NCBI GenBank assembly: GCA_030682075.1
Contig: JAUXRH010000339.1
Span: 1-32,718, forward strand
Direction: 5' to 3'
DNA length: 32,718 nt
Origin: Nitrosomonas sp.
GTDB lineage: Bacteria; Pseudomonadota; Gammaproteobacteria; Burkholderiales; Nitrosomonadaceae
How positions within the stretch are numbered: the stretch's first letter is position 1; every line of letters begins with the position of its first letter. Made by a program: the position numbers and the translations under genes. This document shows positions 1-9,312 of the stretch, piece by piece. Below the pieces are notes generated by a model, which worked only from the letters and a program-made list of their open reading frames with translations, was not told where the DNA came from and ran no database searches.

Positions 1-1
1 A

Positions 2-172
2 GAAGGCGCGACCTGTATTGACTGCCACCAGAATCTGGTACACGAAGAAGCCCCGATGACAGATCTTAATGCAAGTCTTGCCACAGGCAAGCTGGTATTG
101 AAGGAAGACGAGGATGGCGACGACGAAGATGATGAGGATGATGAGGATGACGAAGATGATGAGGATTTTTAG
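2..172 (+). CDS. C-terminal fragment of NapC/NirT-family multihaem cytochrome c with acidic tail (5' end outside window)
   Basis: Only the last 56 codons are in the window. They hold one haem-attachment motif, CIDCH (codons 5-9), followed by a segment NLVHEEAP that matches the usual end of NapC/NirT/NrfH quinol-oxidising tetrahaem cytochromes, where the last haem motif is followed a few residues later by a ligand His. Proteins of this family are anchored in the inner membrane and pass electrons from quinol to periplasmic acceptors. In ammonia oxidisers the family includes cytochrome c_M552 (CycB), and this could be that protein, but the fragment is too short to be sure. The last 23 residues are almost only Asp and Glu (about 20 acidic), encoded by repeated GAT/GAG/GAC triplets, an unusual extension for the family. 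A hairpin terminator follows 32 bases after the stop. Confidence 0.72.
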   Translation, partial: EGATCIDCHQNLVHEEAPMTDLNASLATGKLVLKEDEDGDDEDDEDDEDDEDDEDF

Positions 173-204
173 TGTCTTGTAGATAATCTCGTGTGATTGA
201 ATCA

Positions 205-240
205 AAAAGTTCGAAGATGTCCATGTACCTTCGAACTTTT
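205..240 (+). terminator. Rho-independent terminator after the cytochrome gene
   Basis: A perfect 12-bp inverted repeat (arms 205-216 and 229-240) encloses a 12-base loop. The arms begin with AAAA and end with TTTT, so the structure gives an A-tract/U-tract on both strands and could stop transcription in either direction. It separates the cytochrome gene from the pst genes. Confidence 0.75.
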
Positions 241-375
241 AAATACAAACAAAGCGCGTTGATGAGAATGGTATTAAGTAGTTACTGCCTGTCGCTTAAA
301 TGAATTGTCAAGTAGATCGAGGTAAATTAGTTTTAGCTATTTGCCAGCGATCAATATAATAAACGTCTTTAATGT

Positions 376-380
376 GAAGG
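376..380 (+). promoter_or_regulatory. Ribosome binding site deciding the pstC start
   Basis: GAAGG lies 8 bases before GTG 389. No comparable site precedes the earlier in-frame TTG at 341 or GTG at 374, so GTG 389 is preferred as the pstC start. Confidence 0.55.
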
Positions 381-388
381 TATCTTCT

Positions 389-1321
389 GTGGCAGTAAGG
401 TCACACAGTAATTCAAAGAAAGCCGGAAAGCTAGGATATAGCTTTAGACGTCATTTACATGAGCGTTTCATCGAGATGCTTTTATTTGTGTCAGCGCTTG
501 TGTCAGTTGTAATCATGATTGCAATTGTTGCAATGCTTGTGAAAGAATCTTATGTGTTTTTTCAACATGTATCCATTCTGGATTTTCTGACTGATAAGCA
601 ATGGACGCCATTATTTGATGACGCACATTACGGCATACTTCCACTAGTTTCGGGAACCTTGGTTAGCTCTTTGATTGCCTTGGTGGTTGCCCTTCCATTA
701 GGGACTATCATTGCAATCTATCTTTCCGAGTTTGCGCCATTTACAGTACGTGAGATCGCCAAACCCTTTCTTGAATTACTTGGAGGTATACCAACTATAG
801 TTTATGGTTACTTCGCACTGTTATTTGTAACGCCGTTGTTACAGATAATATTCCCCGAATTGCCTGGATTTAACTTACTTTCTGCTGGACTGGTGATGGG
901 AATAATGATTATCCCATATGTTAGTTCGATGACAGAAGATGCAATGCGCGCAGTTCCTATGAATATACGTGAAGGGTCATACGCGATGGGTGCTACACGT
1001 TTTCAGACTGCAATTCGAGTAGTAATGCCTGCGGCTTTTTCTGGAATAGCTGCGGCGTACATACTGGGCATATCACGCGCAGTAGGAGAAACTATGGTGG
1101 TTGCGATAGCCGCAGGCATGCAGCCAAACCTTACATGGAACCCAATGGAGCCGGCCGCGACGATAACTGCCTATATTGTGCAAGTAAGCCTAGGTGATTT
1201 GCCGCATGGAAGCATCGGCTATCAAACAATATTTGCAGCAGGATTGACATTGCTATTGATAACTCTAGCTTTTAACATCATCGGTCATATACTGCGTAAA
1301 CGCTATCGTGAAATATACTAA
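389..1321 (+). CDS. pstC: Phosphate ABC transporter permease PstC
   Basis: One of the two inner-membrane permeases of the high-affinity phosphate importer; it pairs with PstA and is driven by PstB. The protein (310 aa from GTG 389) has six predicted hydrophobic helices. Its cytoplasmic loop, around REGSYAMGATRFQT, is the EAA-type coupling motif that docks on the ATPase, and ISRAVGETM is the typical Pst signature. The helix starting LLFVSALVSVVIM is the first membrane segment. The frame is open back to TTG 341, but the best ribosome site supports 389. The pstA gene follows after 63 bases and pstB after that, so the three are probably co-transcribed. No phosphate-binding protein gene (pstS) precedes it; the upstream neighbour is an unrelated cytochrome gene. 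No convincing Pho box was found in 241-388. Confidence 0.93.
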   Translation: MAVRSHSNSKKAGKLGYSFRRHLHERFIEMLLFVSALVSVVIMIAIVAMLVKESYVFFQHVSILDFLTDKQWTPLFDDAHYGILPLVSGTLVSSLIALVVALPLGTIIAIYLSEFAPFTVREIAKPFLELLGGIPTIVYGYFALLFVTPLLQIIFPELPGFNLLSAGLVMGIMIIPYVSSMTEDAMRAVPMNIREGSYAMGATRFQTAIRVVMPAAFSGIAAAYILGISRAVGETMVVAIAAGMQPNLTWNPMEPAATITAYIVQVSLGDLPHGSIGYQTIFAAGLTLLLITLAFNIIGHILRKRYREIY

Positions 1322-1384
1322 CGTACCTCTATATTATTATAAAGTGATGTTAACCCACAAACAGAGAGACAAGTAAGGTAGTGA

Positions 1385-2323
1385 TTGATCCTCTTCATGA
1401 AAACTGATAAGAAACTTGAAGAAATCCGTGCCATTATTGCGCATCATAAACGCTGGGATCTGATATTTTTAGTGACCGGAATTTTGGCGTTGATGATTGC
1501 AGTGCTGACATTTGTCGCGTTATTTTCTCACATGCTAGTTGATGGAGCTCCCCGGTTGACATGGAGCTTTTTTACCTCTTTTCCTTCCCGGCACGCCGAA
1601 TCAGCTGGTATATTGTCTGCTTGGGTGGGAACCACGTTAGTAATGATAGTGACGGCGCTATCCGCTGTTCCATTGGGTATTGGAGCTGGTGTTTACTTGG
1701 AAGAATATGCGCCAAAGAATTTATTTACAGAGATAATAGAAATTAATGTCACTAATCTTGCCGGCGTTCCGTCCATAATTTATGGATTGCTGGCATTAGG
1801 GTTATTTGTCCATCAGTTGAGCCTTGGTCATAGTATTCTGGCGGCAGGATTAGCGCTGGCTTTGTTAATATTGCCCATTGTAATTTTAGCGACACGAGAG
1901 GCCATTCGATCAATCCCAATATCTATTCGTGAAGGGTCATATGCGCTGGGTGCGACAAAGTGGCAAACAGTATCAGATCATATTTTGCCTTACTCCGCGC
2001 CTGGAATTTTAACGGGCGTGATTATAGGGCTTGCGCGTGCTATTGGCGAAACAGCGCCAATCATAACGATTGGCGCCTTGACGTTTATTGCTTTCTTACC
2101 GCCATCTCCAGTCCAGGAAGAGTTTCCCTATTTATCATTTGAATGGTTAATGGCACCATTTACTGTTATGCCGATACAAATGTTTAATTGGGTGTCTCGA
2201 CCTGAAGAAGAGTTTCAGTTTAATGCGGCAGCTGCCGGACTGGTATTAGTTGTGATGACACTTGCAATGAATGGATTAGCTATCTATTTGCGATATCGAA
2301 TGCGAAAAAAAATAAAGTGGTAG
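1385..2323 (+). CDS. pstA: Phosphate ABC transporter permease PstA
   Basis: Second permease of the phosphate importer, forming the membrane channel with PstC. It is 312 aa with the TTG start at 1385, which has AAGG 6 bases upstream (1375-1378). ATG 1397 would give 308 aa but has no clear ribosome site, so the start is not certain. Six hydrophobic segments are visible. The coupling loop [15 protein letters not shown] and the following [12 protein letters not shown] are characteristic of PstA, and [11 protein letters not shown] matches the conserved segment shared with PstC (GGIPTIVYG). The C-terminus is basic (YRMRKKIKW), fitting a cytoplasmic end. The gene sits 7 bases before pstB. Confidence 0.92.
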   Translation: MILFMKTDKKLEEIRAIIAHHKRWDLIFLVTGILALMIAVLTFVALFSHMLVDGAPRLTWSFFTSFPSRHAESAGILSAWVGTTLVMIVTALSAVPLGIGAGVYLEEYAPKNLFTEIIEINVTNLAGVPSIIYGLLALGLFVHQLSLGHSILAAGLALALLILPIVILATREAIRSIPISIREGSYALGATKWQTVSDHILPYSAPGILTGVIIGLARAIGETAPIITIGALTFIAFLPPSPVQEEFPYLSFEWLMAPFTVMPIQMFNWVSRPEEEFQFNAAAAGLVLVVMTLAMNGLAIYLRYRMRKKIKW

Positions 2324-2330
2324 AAGAATC

Positions 2331-3125
2331 ATGAAAAATAAATCAATGTCAAATTCTGAGCTAATACAGTATAAGTCAGAAGTAAAAGATTTAAGTTTCT
2401 ACTATGGAGAATTTAATGCACTCAGAAATATTGATATGGTGCTCCATGATAAGCAGATAACGGCACTGATTGGCCCATCTGGCTGTGGAAAATCTACTTT
2501 TCTTCGTTGCTTTAACCGAATGCATGATCTCTATCCTGGCAATCGCTATCAAGGAGAAATCATCCTGCATCCTGATGATGTTAATATTTTATCGGAGAAT
2601 GTTGATCCTATCGAAGTACGTATGCGCATAAGCATGGTTTTTCAAAAACCAAATCCATTTCCCAAATCGATTTACGAGAATGTTGCATATGGATTGCGTG
2701 TAAGAGGGATAAAACAAAGAGCAATTTTGGATGAAAAGGTGGAGGCTGCGTTACGAAATGCAGCTTTATGGGATGAGGTTAAAGATCGTATACATGAACT
2801 TGCGTTTAATCTATCGGGAGGCCAGCAGCAACGAATGTGCATCGCTCGCGCGTTGGCAACAGATCCTGAGATATTGTTATTTGATGAGCCAACTTCTGCA
2901 CTTGATCCAATTGCAACAGCCAGTATAGAAGAATTAATCACTGATTTAAAAAATAAAGTTACGATACTGATAGTGACTCATAATATGCAGCAGGCGGCGC
3001 GTGTTTCAGACTATACTGCCTATATGTATCTAGGTGAATTGATCGAGTTTGATGTCACGGATACGATATTCATAAAACCAAAAAATAAACAAACTGAGGA
3101 TTATATTACTGGGCGTTTTGGTTAA
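2331..3125 (+). CDS. pstB: Phosphate ABC transporter ATP-binding protein PstB
   Basis: ATPase subunit that powers phosphate import through PstC/PstA on the cytoplasmic face. The 264-aa protein shows every ABC element: Walker [10 protein letters not shown] (48-56), Q-loop Gln105 in VFQKPNPFP, signature LSGGQQQR (161-168), Walker B ILLFDEP (181-187), D-loop SALD (189-192) and switch His217 in TH-NMQQA. The stretch [17 protein letters not shown] is typical of PstB. AGAAG precedes ATG 2331; a second ATG at 2346 is possible but less well placed. The usual next gene, phoU, is missing: a 196-base spacer and then tpiA follow. No hairpin terminator was recognised in that spacer. Confidence 0.95.
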   Translation: MKNKSMSNSELIQYKSEVKDLSFYYGEFNALRNIDMVLHDKQITALIGPSGCGKSTFLRCFNRMHDLYPGNRYQGEIILHPDDVNILSENVDPIEVRMRISMVFQKPNPFPKSIYENVAYGLRVRGIKQRAILDEKVEAALRNAALWDEVKDRIHELAFNLSGGQQQRMCIARALATDPEILLFDEPTSALDPIATASIEELITDLKNKVTILIVTHNMQQAARVSDYTAYMYLGELIEFDVTDTIFIKPKNKQTEDYITGRFG

Positions 3126-3321
3126 ATAAAGTTGTCAGATTGATAATTGATAAAAGAAATATATCAAAGTGGTTAATTTTGCTAGAAATTTTATGATTAT
3201 GATAACTGACTGCTTGTAAAAGAAAAATACTGGAATAGCATAATATTACAAGGTTCTTTAGATTGACTGCAAGCATGATCGCGGGTAGCATCAAGCCCTT
3301 TAACAGACAGGCGGGCTGGAA

Positions 3322-4077
3322 ATGCGCAAGAAGTTGGTTGCTGGTAACTGGAAAATGCATGGTAATAAAGAGCAGAATCAGGAATTACTTAATGCAATAA
3401 TTGCTGGTATGCCCAGGATGCGCAGTGGGGAATGTGTTGTTTGCGTACCTTACCCATATTTATCACAAGTGCAGTTGCTCCTACAAAACACGTTCATTAA
3501 ATTAGGAGCACAGAACGTTAATCAATTTGCTAAGGGTGCTTATACCGGCGAAGTTTCGGCAGAAATGTTGAACGATTTTGGCTGTCATTATGTGATTGTA
3601 GGTCATTCAGAAAGAAGAGCGGTGTACGGTGAGAATGACCAAACAGTCGCATTAAAATATGCAGCAGCGCAAAAAAGCAATATGGTGCCGATTTTGTGTG
3701 TTGGTGAAACCTCGGAGCAACGCGAGGCTGATGTAACAGAGCAAGTCATTTTCAAACAACTGAATGCGGTTATCGAGAACTCAGGTGTTAGTTCATTAGT
3801 TAATGCAGTAATTGCGTATGAGCCGGTTTGGGCAATTGGTACAGGCAAAACAGCTACACCCCAACAAGCTCAGGATGTTCATTCATATATAAGAAAAAGT
3901 ATAGCCATGCTTGATCCCGAAGTGGCGTCAGCGCTAACCATACTTTATGGGGGTAGTGTCAAAGCAGATAATGCATCGCAGCTTTTTGCAATGCCGGATA
4001 TTGATGGTGGACTGATTGGTGGTGCTTCCTTAATTGCAACTGACTTTATTTCTATCTGTCAGTCTGTGCAGAATTAA
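3322..4077 (+). CDS. tpiA: Triosephosphate isomerase
   Basis: Interconverts dihydroxyacetone phosphate and glyceraldehyde 3-phosphate in glycolysis, gluconeogenesis and, in autotrophs, regeneration within the Calvin cycle. The 251-aa protein has the normal family length. Catalytic residues are all present: Lys11 in GNWKM, His95 in VGHSERR, and Glu167 in AYEPVWAIGTGK, with flexible loop 6 directly after it. The phosphate-binding motif LYGGSVKADN lies near residue 210. The start ATG 3322 is preceded by GGAA. The order tpiA-secG is widely conserved in proteobacteria; secG begins 19 bases after the tpiA stop, so the two are probably co-transcribed. Confidence 0.97.
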   Translation: MRKKLVAGNWKMHGNKEQNQELLNAIIAGMPRMRSGECVVCVPYPYLSQVQLLLQNTFIKLGAQNVNQFAKGAYTGEVSAEMLNDFGCHYVIVGHSERRAVYGENDQTVALKYAAAQKSNMVPILCVGETSEQREADVTEQVIFKQLNAVIENSGVSSLVNAVIAYEPVWAIGTGKTATPQQAQDVHSYIRKSIAMLDPEVASALTILYGGSVKADNASQLFAMPDIDGGLIGGASLIATDFISICQSVQN

Positions 4078-4085
4078 CTAATATT

Positions 4086-4089
4086 GGAG
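4086..4089 (+). promoter_or_regulatory. Ribosome binding site for the TTG-started secG
   Basis: GGAG at 4086-4089, 7 bases before TTG 4097. It supports translation of secG from a TTG codon, which also gives the family-typical N-terminus. Confidence 0.55.
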
Positions 4090-4096
4090 TGTTAAG

Positions 4097-4489
4097 TTGG
4101 AAACCATAGTTTGGACGGTGCATGTTATAGCAGCAGCAGCAATAATCATACTTGTGCTAATGCAGCAAGGAAAGGGTGCTGATATGGGTGCCGCATTTGG
4201 TGGTGGATCGTCGGGAAGTTTGTTTGGTGCAAGTGGATCAGGAAATTTTTTGAGTCGGACAACAGGGGTAATTGCGACCATCTTTTTTATTACTAGCTTG
4301 AGTCTTACATATATGGCGCGTGATAGAACAGAGGATGCTGGCCTAATGAGCGTGATGGGTGATAGGATAGAATCAAGTACTAATACTAATGCCTTGATGG
4401 ACGGAGCAAGTTCTGAAGAAGAACAGAAACAGGAGTCAAAAATTTCTGATATCAATGAAAGTTCTAAAGTGAGACAGATTCCAGATTAG
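4097..4489 (+). CDS. secG: Protein-export membrane protein SecG
   Basis: Small subunit of the SecYEG translocon, which moves unfolded proteins across the inner membrane and stimulates SecA cycling. At 130 aa it has two membrane helices (about residues 3-20 and 53-72) joined by the hallmark segment QQGKGADMGAAFGGG and a Gly/Ser-rich loop. The C-terminal third (after about residue 75) is hydrophilic, with Glu/Ser/Asn-rich low-complexity sequence, as is common in betaproteobacterial SecG. The start is TTG 4097, supported by GGAG upstream. A tRNA-Leu gene follows after 71 bases and the nuo operon after that, the usual betaproteobacterial order. Confidence 0.93.
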   Translation: METIVWTVHVIAAAAIIILVLMQQGKGADMGAAFGGGSSGSLFGASGSGNFLSRTTGVIATIFFITSLSLTYMARDRTEDAGLMSVMGDRIESSTNTNALMDGASSEEEQKQESKISDINESSKVRQIPD

Positions 4490-4560
4490 AGCAAAGTAAA
4501 AAATATTGGATAAAATTAATATACGTATTATTAAAATAAAAAGAACGCATGGGTTTAGCA

Positions 4561-4645
4561 GCCGACGTGGTGGAATTGGTAGACACGCCGTCTTGAGGGG
4601 GCGGTGGCGAAAGCTGTGCGAGTTCGAGTCTCGCCGTCGGCACCA
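4561..4645 (+). tRNA. tRNA-Leu (anticodon GAG)
   Basis: An 85-base gene that folds into a full cloverleaf. The acceptor stem pairs 4561-4567 with 4635-4641, followed by discriminator A and an encoded CCA (4643-4645). The anticodon stem CCGTC/GGCGG holds the loop TTGAGGG, with anticodon GAG at 4595-4597, reading CUC and CUU. A long variable arm marks it as class II (Leu/Ser type), and the T arm is GCGAG-TTCGAGT-CTCGC. The sequence resembles E. coli leuU in the D-loop and anticodon region. The upstream 70 bases are very AT-rich and may hold its promoter, but no well-spaced -35/-10 pair was clear. Confidence 0.96.
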
Positions 4646-4714
4646 TGTCTTATGATATTTTGTTAAATGAATAATATTTTAATTGCAATTAATTTAGTTT
4701 AATTACACAGCAAA

Positions 4715-5071
4715 ATGCTTGAAAATTATTTCTCAATTCTACTGTTTCTAATAATTGGCCTTTCTGTAGGCGTGGTGCCAATATTATGTGGCTGGTTGTT
4801 AGCGCCAAATCGACCGGATAGTGAAAAACTCTCACCATATGAGTGTGGTTTTGAGGCGTTTGAAGATGCACGCATGAAATTTGATGTGCGTTATTATTTG
4901 GTCGCGATTTTATTTATTTTATTTGATTTAGAAATTGCTTTCCTTTTTCCTTGGGCGATAGTGCTGAATGAAATTGGATTATTTGGTTTCATTTCCATGA
5001 TAGTTTTTCTTGGAATCTTAATTGTTGGTTTTATCTATGAATGGAAGAAAGGTGCTTTAGAGTGGGATTAA
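4715..5071 (+). CDS. nuoA: NADH-quinone oxidoreductase subunit A
   Basis: Membrane subunit of complex I, next to the quinone entry site. The 118-aa protein has three membrane helices. The family loop [18 protein letters not shown] (30-47) carries the conserved Cys and Glu, and [13 protein letters not shown] (69-81) begins the second conserved segment. The C-terminal [10 protein letters not shown] is typical. No strong ribosome site is seen before ATG 4715. It is the first gene of the 14-gene nuo operon, 69 bases after the tRNA. No terminator separates the tRNA from it, so read-through from the secG-tRNA unit is possible. Confidence 0.96.
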   Translation: MLENYFSILLFLIIGLSVGVVPILCGWLLAPNRPDSEKLSPYECGFEAFEDARMKFDVRYYLVAILFILFDLEIAFLFPWAIVLNEIGLFGFISMIVFLGILIVGFIYEWKKGALEWD

Positions 5072-5075
5072 GGCG

Positions 5076-5552
5076 ATGAGTATTGAGGGAGCTTTAGAAA
5101 AAGGATTTGTTACAACGAGTCTTGACTCAGTCATAAACTGGGGTCGTACGGGTTCCATGTGGCCGATGACCTTTGGTCTTGCTTGTTGTGCAGTCGAGAT
5201 GATGCAGACAGGTGCTTCTCGCTACGATCTTGACCGTTTTGGTATTGTGTTTCGTCCAAGTCCACGCCAATCGGATGTCATGATTGTGGCAGGCACTTTA
5301 TGTAATAAAATGGCTCCTGCACTGCGTAAAGTATATGATCAGATGGCAGAGCCACGTTGGGTTATATCAATGGGTTCGTGTGCGAATGGGGGTGGATACT
5401 ATCATTATTCATATTCTGTTGTGCGTGGTTGTGATCGAATTGTACCGGTAGATATTTATGTGCCAGGTTGTCCTCCTACAGCTGAGGCGCTACTTTATGG
5501 CATTATTCAATTGCAAAATAAAATAAAACGCACGAATACAATTGCCCGGTGA
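5076..5552 (+). CDS. nuoB: NADH-quinone oxidoreductase subunit B
   Basis: Peripheral-arm subunit that carries cluster N2, the last [4Fe-4S] centre before quinone. The 158-aa protein holds the four N2 ligands: the adjacent pair Cys37-Cys38 in [10 protein letters not shown], Cys102 in [11 protein letters not shown], and Cys132 in [18 protein letters not shown], overlapping the nuoA stop, serves as ribosome site 2 bases upstream of ATG 5076's leader CG, so translation is probably coupled. The nuoC start lies 4 bases after its stop. Confidence 0.97.
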   Translation: MSIEGALEKGFVTTSLDSVINWGRTGSMWPMTFGLACCAVEMMQTGASRYDLDRFGIVFRPSPRQSDVMIVAGTLCNKMAPALRKVYDQMAEPRWVISMGSCANGGGYYHYSYSVVRGCDRIVPVDIYVPGCPPTAEALLYGIIQLQNKIKRTNTIAR

Positions 5553-5556
5553 ATTA

Positions 5557-6177
5557 ATGATGACAACTGCTCGCTTTGAAATTTTATTATCTTCATTGCA
5601 AAATATACTTGCTGAGAATGTTGTCAGTATAGATGAGCAATTAGGGGAAGTAACCGTCATTGTGCACGCTGAAGCTATTTCAAGTGTAGCAAAGACACTA
5701 CGAGATGATCCTGCATTGGATTTTGATACGCTCATTGATTTATGCGGAGTAGATTATTACTTCTATGGCGGTGAGACAGCGGCTGATGCTAAATGGGAAG
5801 GACGACGATTTGCAGCTGTTTATCATTTATTGTCTATTAAATATAATTGCAGGTTACGTGTTAAGGCTTTTGCAGAGGATGATGAGTTCCCCGTAATCGA
5901 TTCCGTAATTGATGTCTGGCCTGTCGCTAATTGGTTTGAGCGTGAAGCATTCGATTTGTTTGGCATTGTTTTTAGTGGTCATCCTGATTTGCGCCGCATC
6001 CTTACAGATTATGGTTTTATTGGTAATCCTTTCCGTAAAGATTTTCCCATTACCGGTAATGTCGAGATGCGATATGACACCGATCAGAAACGAGTGATAT
6101 ATCAGCCTGTTAGTATTGAGCCGCGTGAAGTTACGCCGCACGTAATACGTGAAGATCGCTATGGTGAGAGTTTGTGA
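5557..6177 (+). CDS. nuoC: NADH-quinone oxidoreductase subunit C
   Basis: The 30-kDa hydrophilic subunit in the connecting part of complex I; it carries no redox centre and packs against NuoD. The protein has 206 aa from ATG 5557. ATG 5560 is an equally good alternative given GGTGA at 5548-5552. The open frame extends back to TTG 5542, inside nuoB, but that lacks a ribosome site. The subunit signature is clear in the second half: [20 protein letters not shown], then RRILTDYGF and NPFRKDFP. It is a separate gene, not fused to nuoD as in enterobacteria. Confidence 0.95.
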   Translation: MMTTARFEILLSSLQNILAENVVSIDEQLGEVTVIVHAEAISSVAKTLRDDPALDFDTLIDLCGVDYYFYGGETAADAKWEGRRFAAVYHLLSIKYNCRLRVKAFAEDDEFPVIDSVIDVWPVANWFEREAFDLFGIVFSGHPDLRRILTDYGFIGNPFRKDFPITGNVEMRYDTDQKRVIYQPVSIEPREVTPHVIREDRYGESL

Positions 6178-6226
6178 GAAAGCTACGCTCGAACTACTTT
6201 ATTGAAAGATACCTTTGAATTAATGT

Positions 6227-7480
6227 ATGGCTGAAATACGAAATTACACAATGAACTTTGGCCCACAGCATCCTGCTGCGCATGGAGTTTTACGTTTGGT
6301 GCTGGAGTTGGATGGAGAAGTAATTCGTCGTGCAGATCCACATATTGGATTGTTGCATCGAGCGACAGAAAAACTGGCAGAGAGTAAAACATATATTCAA
6401 TCTGTACCCTATATGGATCGGTTGGATTATGTATCTATGATGTCAAATGAACATGCTTACGTCATGGCCATAGAGAAGCTGCTGCAAATTGAAGTGCCTT
6501 TGCGTGCACAATACATACGTGTAATGTTTGATGAAATTACGCGAATACTTAACCATTTATTGTGGATTGGTGCGCACGGGCTTGATGTCGGTGCTATGAC
6601 AATATTTCTCTATGCTTTCCGTGAGCGCGAAGATTTGATGGACTGTTATGAAGCGGTGTCGGGCGCTAGATTGCATGCAGCTTATTATCGTCCAGGTGGC
6701 GTTTATCGAGATCTTCCTGATACGATGCCGCAATATCAGTCATCTAAAATACATAGCGAAAAAGAAACCAGAGTGCGTAATGAAAATCGACAAGGATCTT
6801 TATTAGACTTTATCGATGATTTTACCAATCGTTTTCCTGCTTTAGTCGACGAGTACGAGACCTTGCTTACTGATAATCGCATTTGGAAGCAAAGATTGGT
6901 TGATATAGGCATAGTTTCTCCTGAGCGTGCTAAGGCGCTTGGTTTTACAGGGCCAATGTTACGTGGATCCGGAGTTGAATGGGATTTGCGTAAGAAGCAA
7001 CCCTATGAGGTTTATGATCGAGTCGATTTTGATATTCCTGTAGGTGTGAATGGTGATTGCTATGATCGTTACCTTGTTCGTATGGAAGAATTTCGACAGT
7101 CTAATCGAATCATCAAGCAATGTGTTGAGTGGTTGCGCCATAATCCAGGGCCTGTCATTACTAATAATCATAAGATTGCACCGCCCTCTCGAGCTAACAT
7201 GAAGCAGAATATGGAAGAAATGATCCATCACTTTAAGTTATTTACCGAGGGATTTCATGTGCCTGAAGGTGAGGCCTATGTGGCAGTTGAACATCCTAAG
7301 GGCGAGTTCGGCATCTATTTAGTATCTGATGGAGCCAACAAACCCTATCGACTAAAAATACGCGCGCCGGGTTTTGCTCATTTGGCTGCGTTAGATGAGA
7401 TGACGCGTGGACACATGATAGCGGATCTTGTCGCCGTGATTGGAACTCAAGATATCGTTTTTGGTGAGATTGATAGATAA
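6227..7480 (+). CDS. nuoD: NADH-quinone oxidoreductase subunit D
   Basis: The 49-kDa subunit that forms the quinone-binding pocket with NuoB. The 417-aa protein begins with the conserved loop [10 protein letters not shown] (11-20), whose His residues contact quinone. Later family segments include [41 protein letters not shown] and the C-terminal VFGEIDR ending. ATG 6227 lies 49 bases after the nuoC stop, with only a weak ribosome site. nuoE follows 8 bases after the stop. Confidence 0.97.
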   Translation: MAEIRNYTMNFGPQHPAAHGVLRLVLELDGEVIRRADPHIGLLHRATEKLAESKTYIQSVPYMDRLDYVSMMSNEHAYVMAIEKLLQIEVPLRAQYIRVMFDEITRILNHLLWIGAHGLDVGAMTIFLYAFREREDLMDCYEAVSGARLHAAYYRPGGVYRDLPDTMPQYQSSKIHSEKETRVRNENRQGSLLDFIDDFTNRFPALVDEYETLLTDNRIWKQRLVDIGIVSPERAKALGFTGPMLRGSGVEWDLRKKQPYEVYDRVDFDIPVGVNGDCYDRYLVRMEEFRQSNRIIKQCVEWLRHNPGPVITNNHKIAPPSRANMKQNMEEMIHHFKLFTEGFHVPEGEAYVAVEHPKGEFGIYLVSDGANKPYRLKIRAPGFAHLAALDEMTRGHMIADLVAVIGTQDIVFGEIDR

Positions 7481-7488
7481 ATAATCAG

Positions 7489-7965
7489 ATGTTAAGTCCT
7501 GAATCCCTAAAAAAAATTGATCACGAGATCGCTAAATACCCGATTGATAAAAAGCAATCTGCGGTAATGTCGGCGCTTGCTATAGCGCAAGATGAAAAAG
7601 GCTGGTTGGCCAATGAGACAATGAATTTTGTCGCAAAATATCTCGGTATGCCACCGATCGCAGTCTATGAGGTTGCGACATTTTATAATATGTACAATCT
7701 GGAGCCGCTGGGTGAATATAAAATCACTGTTTGCACCAATCTGCCTTGTGCATTGTCAGGTGGGAATGATGTCGCAAACTACGTAAAGAAAAAATTAAGC
7801 ATTGGATTTAATCAAACCACGGCTGACGGTAAATTCACCCTTAAAGAAGGTGAGTGCATGGGAGCATGTGGAGATGCCCCAGTATTATTAGTTAATAATA
7901 AGCGTATGTGCAGTTTTATGACTAATGACATGATTGACCAACTTTTGGAGGAACTGAGTAAATGA
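7489..7965 (+). CDS. nuoE: NADH-quinone oxidoreductase subunit E
   Basis: The 24-kDa subunit of the NADH-oxidising module. It has a thioredoxin-like fold and holds [2Fe-2S] cluster N1a. Ligands Cys82 and Cys87 lie in [12 protein letters not shown], and Cys123 and Cys127 in [11 protein letters not shown]. The N-terminal helical part (residues 1-70) includes the typical [10 protein letters not shown]. At 158 aa it has the normal family length. Its stop overlaps the nuoF start in ATGA, so the two are translationally coupled. Confidence 0.96.
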   Translation: MLSPESLKKIDHEIAKYPIDKKQSAVMSALAIAQDEKGWLANETMNFVAKYLGMPPIAVYEVATFYNMYNLEPLGEYKITVCTNLPCALSGGNDVANYVKKKLSIGFNQTTADGKFTLKEGECMGACGDAPVLLVNNKRMCSFMTNDMIDQLLEELSK

Positions 7966-9239
7966 CCCAGTTCACTCAGACACTACTCGCAGGTGTCGAT
8001 TCATCTGATGCAGAGAACTGGCAGCTAAAGAATTATGCGCGGCGTAGTGGCTATTCTGCCATCAGAAAGATACTGTCAAATAAGATTTCGCCCGATAGCG
8101 TCATTGAAGAAGTGAAGAAATCAGCATTGCGTGGTCGTGGTGGCGCAGGATTTCCTACTGGGTTGAAATGGAGTTTTATGCCTAAGCAGTATGAAGGCGA
8201 CAAATATATTGTTTGTAACTCAGATGAGGGCGAGCCAGGTACTTTCAAAGATCGCGATATCATGCGCCACAATCCACATATCCTGATCGAAGGTATGATC
8301 ATTGCAGCCTACGCAATGGGTGTTAAAGTCGGCTACAATTACATACATGGCGAAATCTGGGATACTTATGAACGAATGGAAGAGGCAGTAGAGGAAGCGC
8401 GTGCCGCAGGTTACCTTGGTAATAATATACTGGGATCTAACTTTTCTTTTAATTTATATAACCACCATGGTTATGGTGCCTATATATGTGGTGAAGAAAC
8501 CGCATTATTGGAATCAATTGAGGGAAAGAAGGGTCAGCCTCGTTTCAAGCCGCCTTTTCCTGCGAACTATGGCCTTTATGGAAAACCGACTACAATAAAT
8601 AATACTGAGACGTTTGCTTCGGTTCCATGGATCATACTTAATGGTGGCGAGCAATATCTGAAACTGGGTAAGCCAAATAACGGCGGTACCAAATTATTTT
8701 CTGTATCTGGTCATGTCAACAAACCAGGGAACTACGAGATTCCGATGGGCACACCATTTGCAACTTTACTTGAAATGGCGGGTGGTATGCGTGGCGGGAA
8801 AAAACTAAAAGCATGTATACCTGGCGGTTCTTCGATGCCTGTATTGCCAGGGGAAATTATGATGCAAACCGATATGGATTACGATTCGATTGCTAAGGCG
8901 GGGTCCATGTTGGGTTCTGGGGCAGTGATCATTATGGATGAAACAACCTGTATGGTGAAAGCGCTAGAACGATTGTCTTATTTCTATTTTGAAGAATCAT
9001 GTGGTCAATGCACACCTTGCCGTGAGGGTACTGGTTGGCTTTATCGTATTGTCAATCGCATAGAGCACGGTAAAGGTCTGATGGAAGATCTCGATCTGCT
9101 TGATAATATCGCCGATAATATCCAGGGGCGTACCATATGTGCTTTAGGCGATGCTGCAGCAATGCCAGTACGTGCAATGATTCAGCATTTTCGTAATGAA
9201 TTTATTTACCATATTGAACATAAAAAATGTATGGTTTAA
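7962..9239 (+). CDS. nuoF: NADH-quinone oxidoreductase subunit F (NADH/FMN-binding)
   Basis: The 51-kDa subunit where NADH meets complex I; it binds FMN and [4Fe-4S] cluster N3. Glycine-rich [14 protein letters not shown] (57-70) is the nucleotide-binding loop and [13 protein letters not shown] is the second signature. [15 protein letters not shown] binds FMN. The N3 ligands are Cys347, Cys350 and Cys353 in [13 protein letters not shown], with Cys393 in [11 protein letters not shown]. At 425 aa it is a normal length, starting at the ATGA overlap with nuoE. A 73-base gap to nuoG holds no clear feature. Confidence 0.97.
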   Translation: MTQFTQTLLAGVDSSDAENWQLKNYARRSGYSAIRKILSNKISPDSVIEEVKKSALRGRGGAGFPTGLKWSFMPKQYEGDKYIVCNSDEGEPGTFKDRDIMRHNPHILIEGMIIAAYAMGVKVGYNYIHGEIWDTYERMEEAVEEARAAGYLGNNILGSNFSFNLYNHHGYGAYICGEETALLESIEGKKGQPRFKPPFPANYGLYGKPTTINNTETFASVPWIILNGGEQYLKLGKPNNGGTKLFSVSGHVNKPGNYEIPMGTPFATLLEMAGGMRGGKKLKACIPGGSSMPVLPGEIMMQTDMDYDSIAKAGSMLGSGAVIIMDETTCMVKALERLSYFYFEESCGQCTPCREGTGWLYRIVNRIEHGKGLMEDLDLLDNIADNIQGRTICALGDAAAMPVRAMIQHFRNEFIYHIEHKKCMV

Positions 9240-9312
9240 TCATGCATTTAAGTAATTCACATTAAATAAAATCTACGTAACTCTTCGTGATTAATCCGAG
9301 AATCTTCAGCTG

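Noticed and set aside
289-310. Possible Pho box (CTGTCGC ... TTGTCA) upstream of pstC
   Set aside because: The half-sites are 16 bases apart instead of the 11 expected for a Pho box, and the match between copies is weak.
5542-5556. Upstream TTG start for nuoC
   Set aside because: No ribosome site before it; GGTGA precedes ATG 5557/5560 at a suitable distance.
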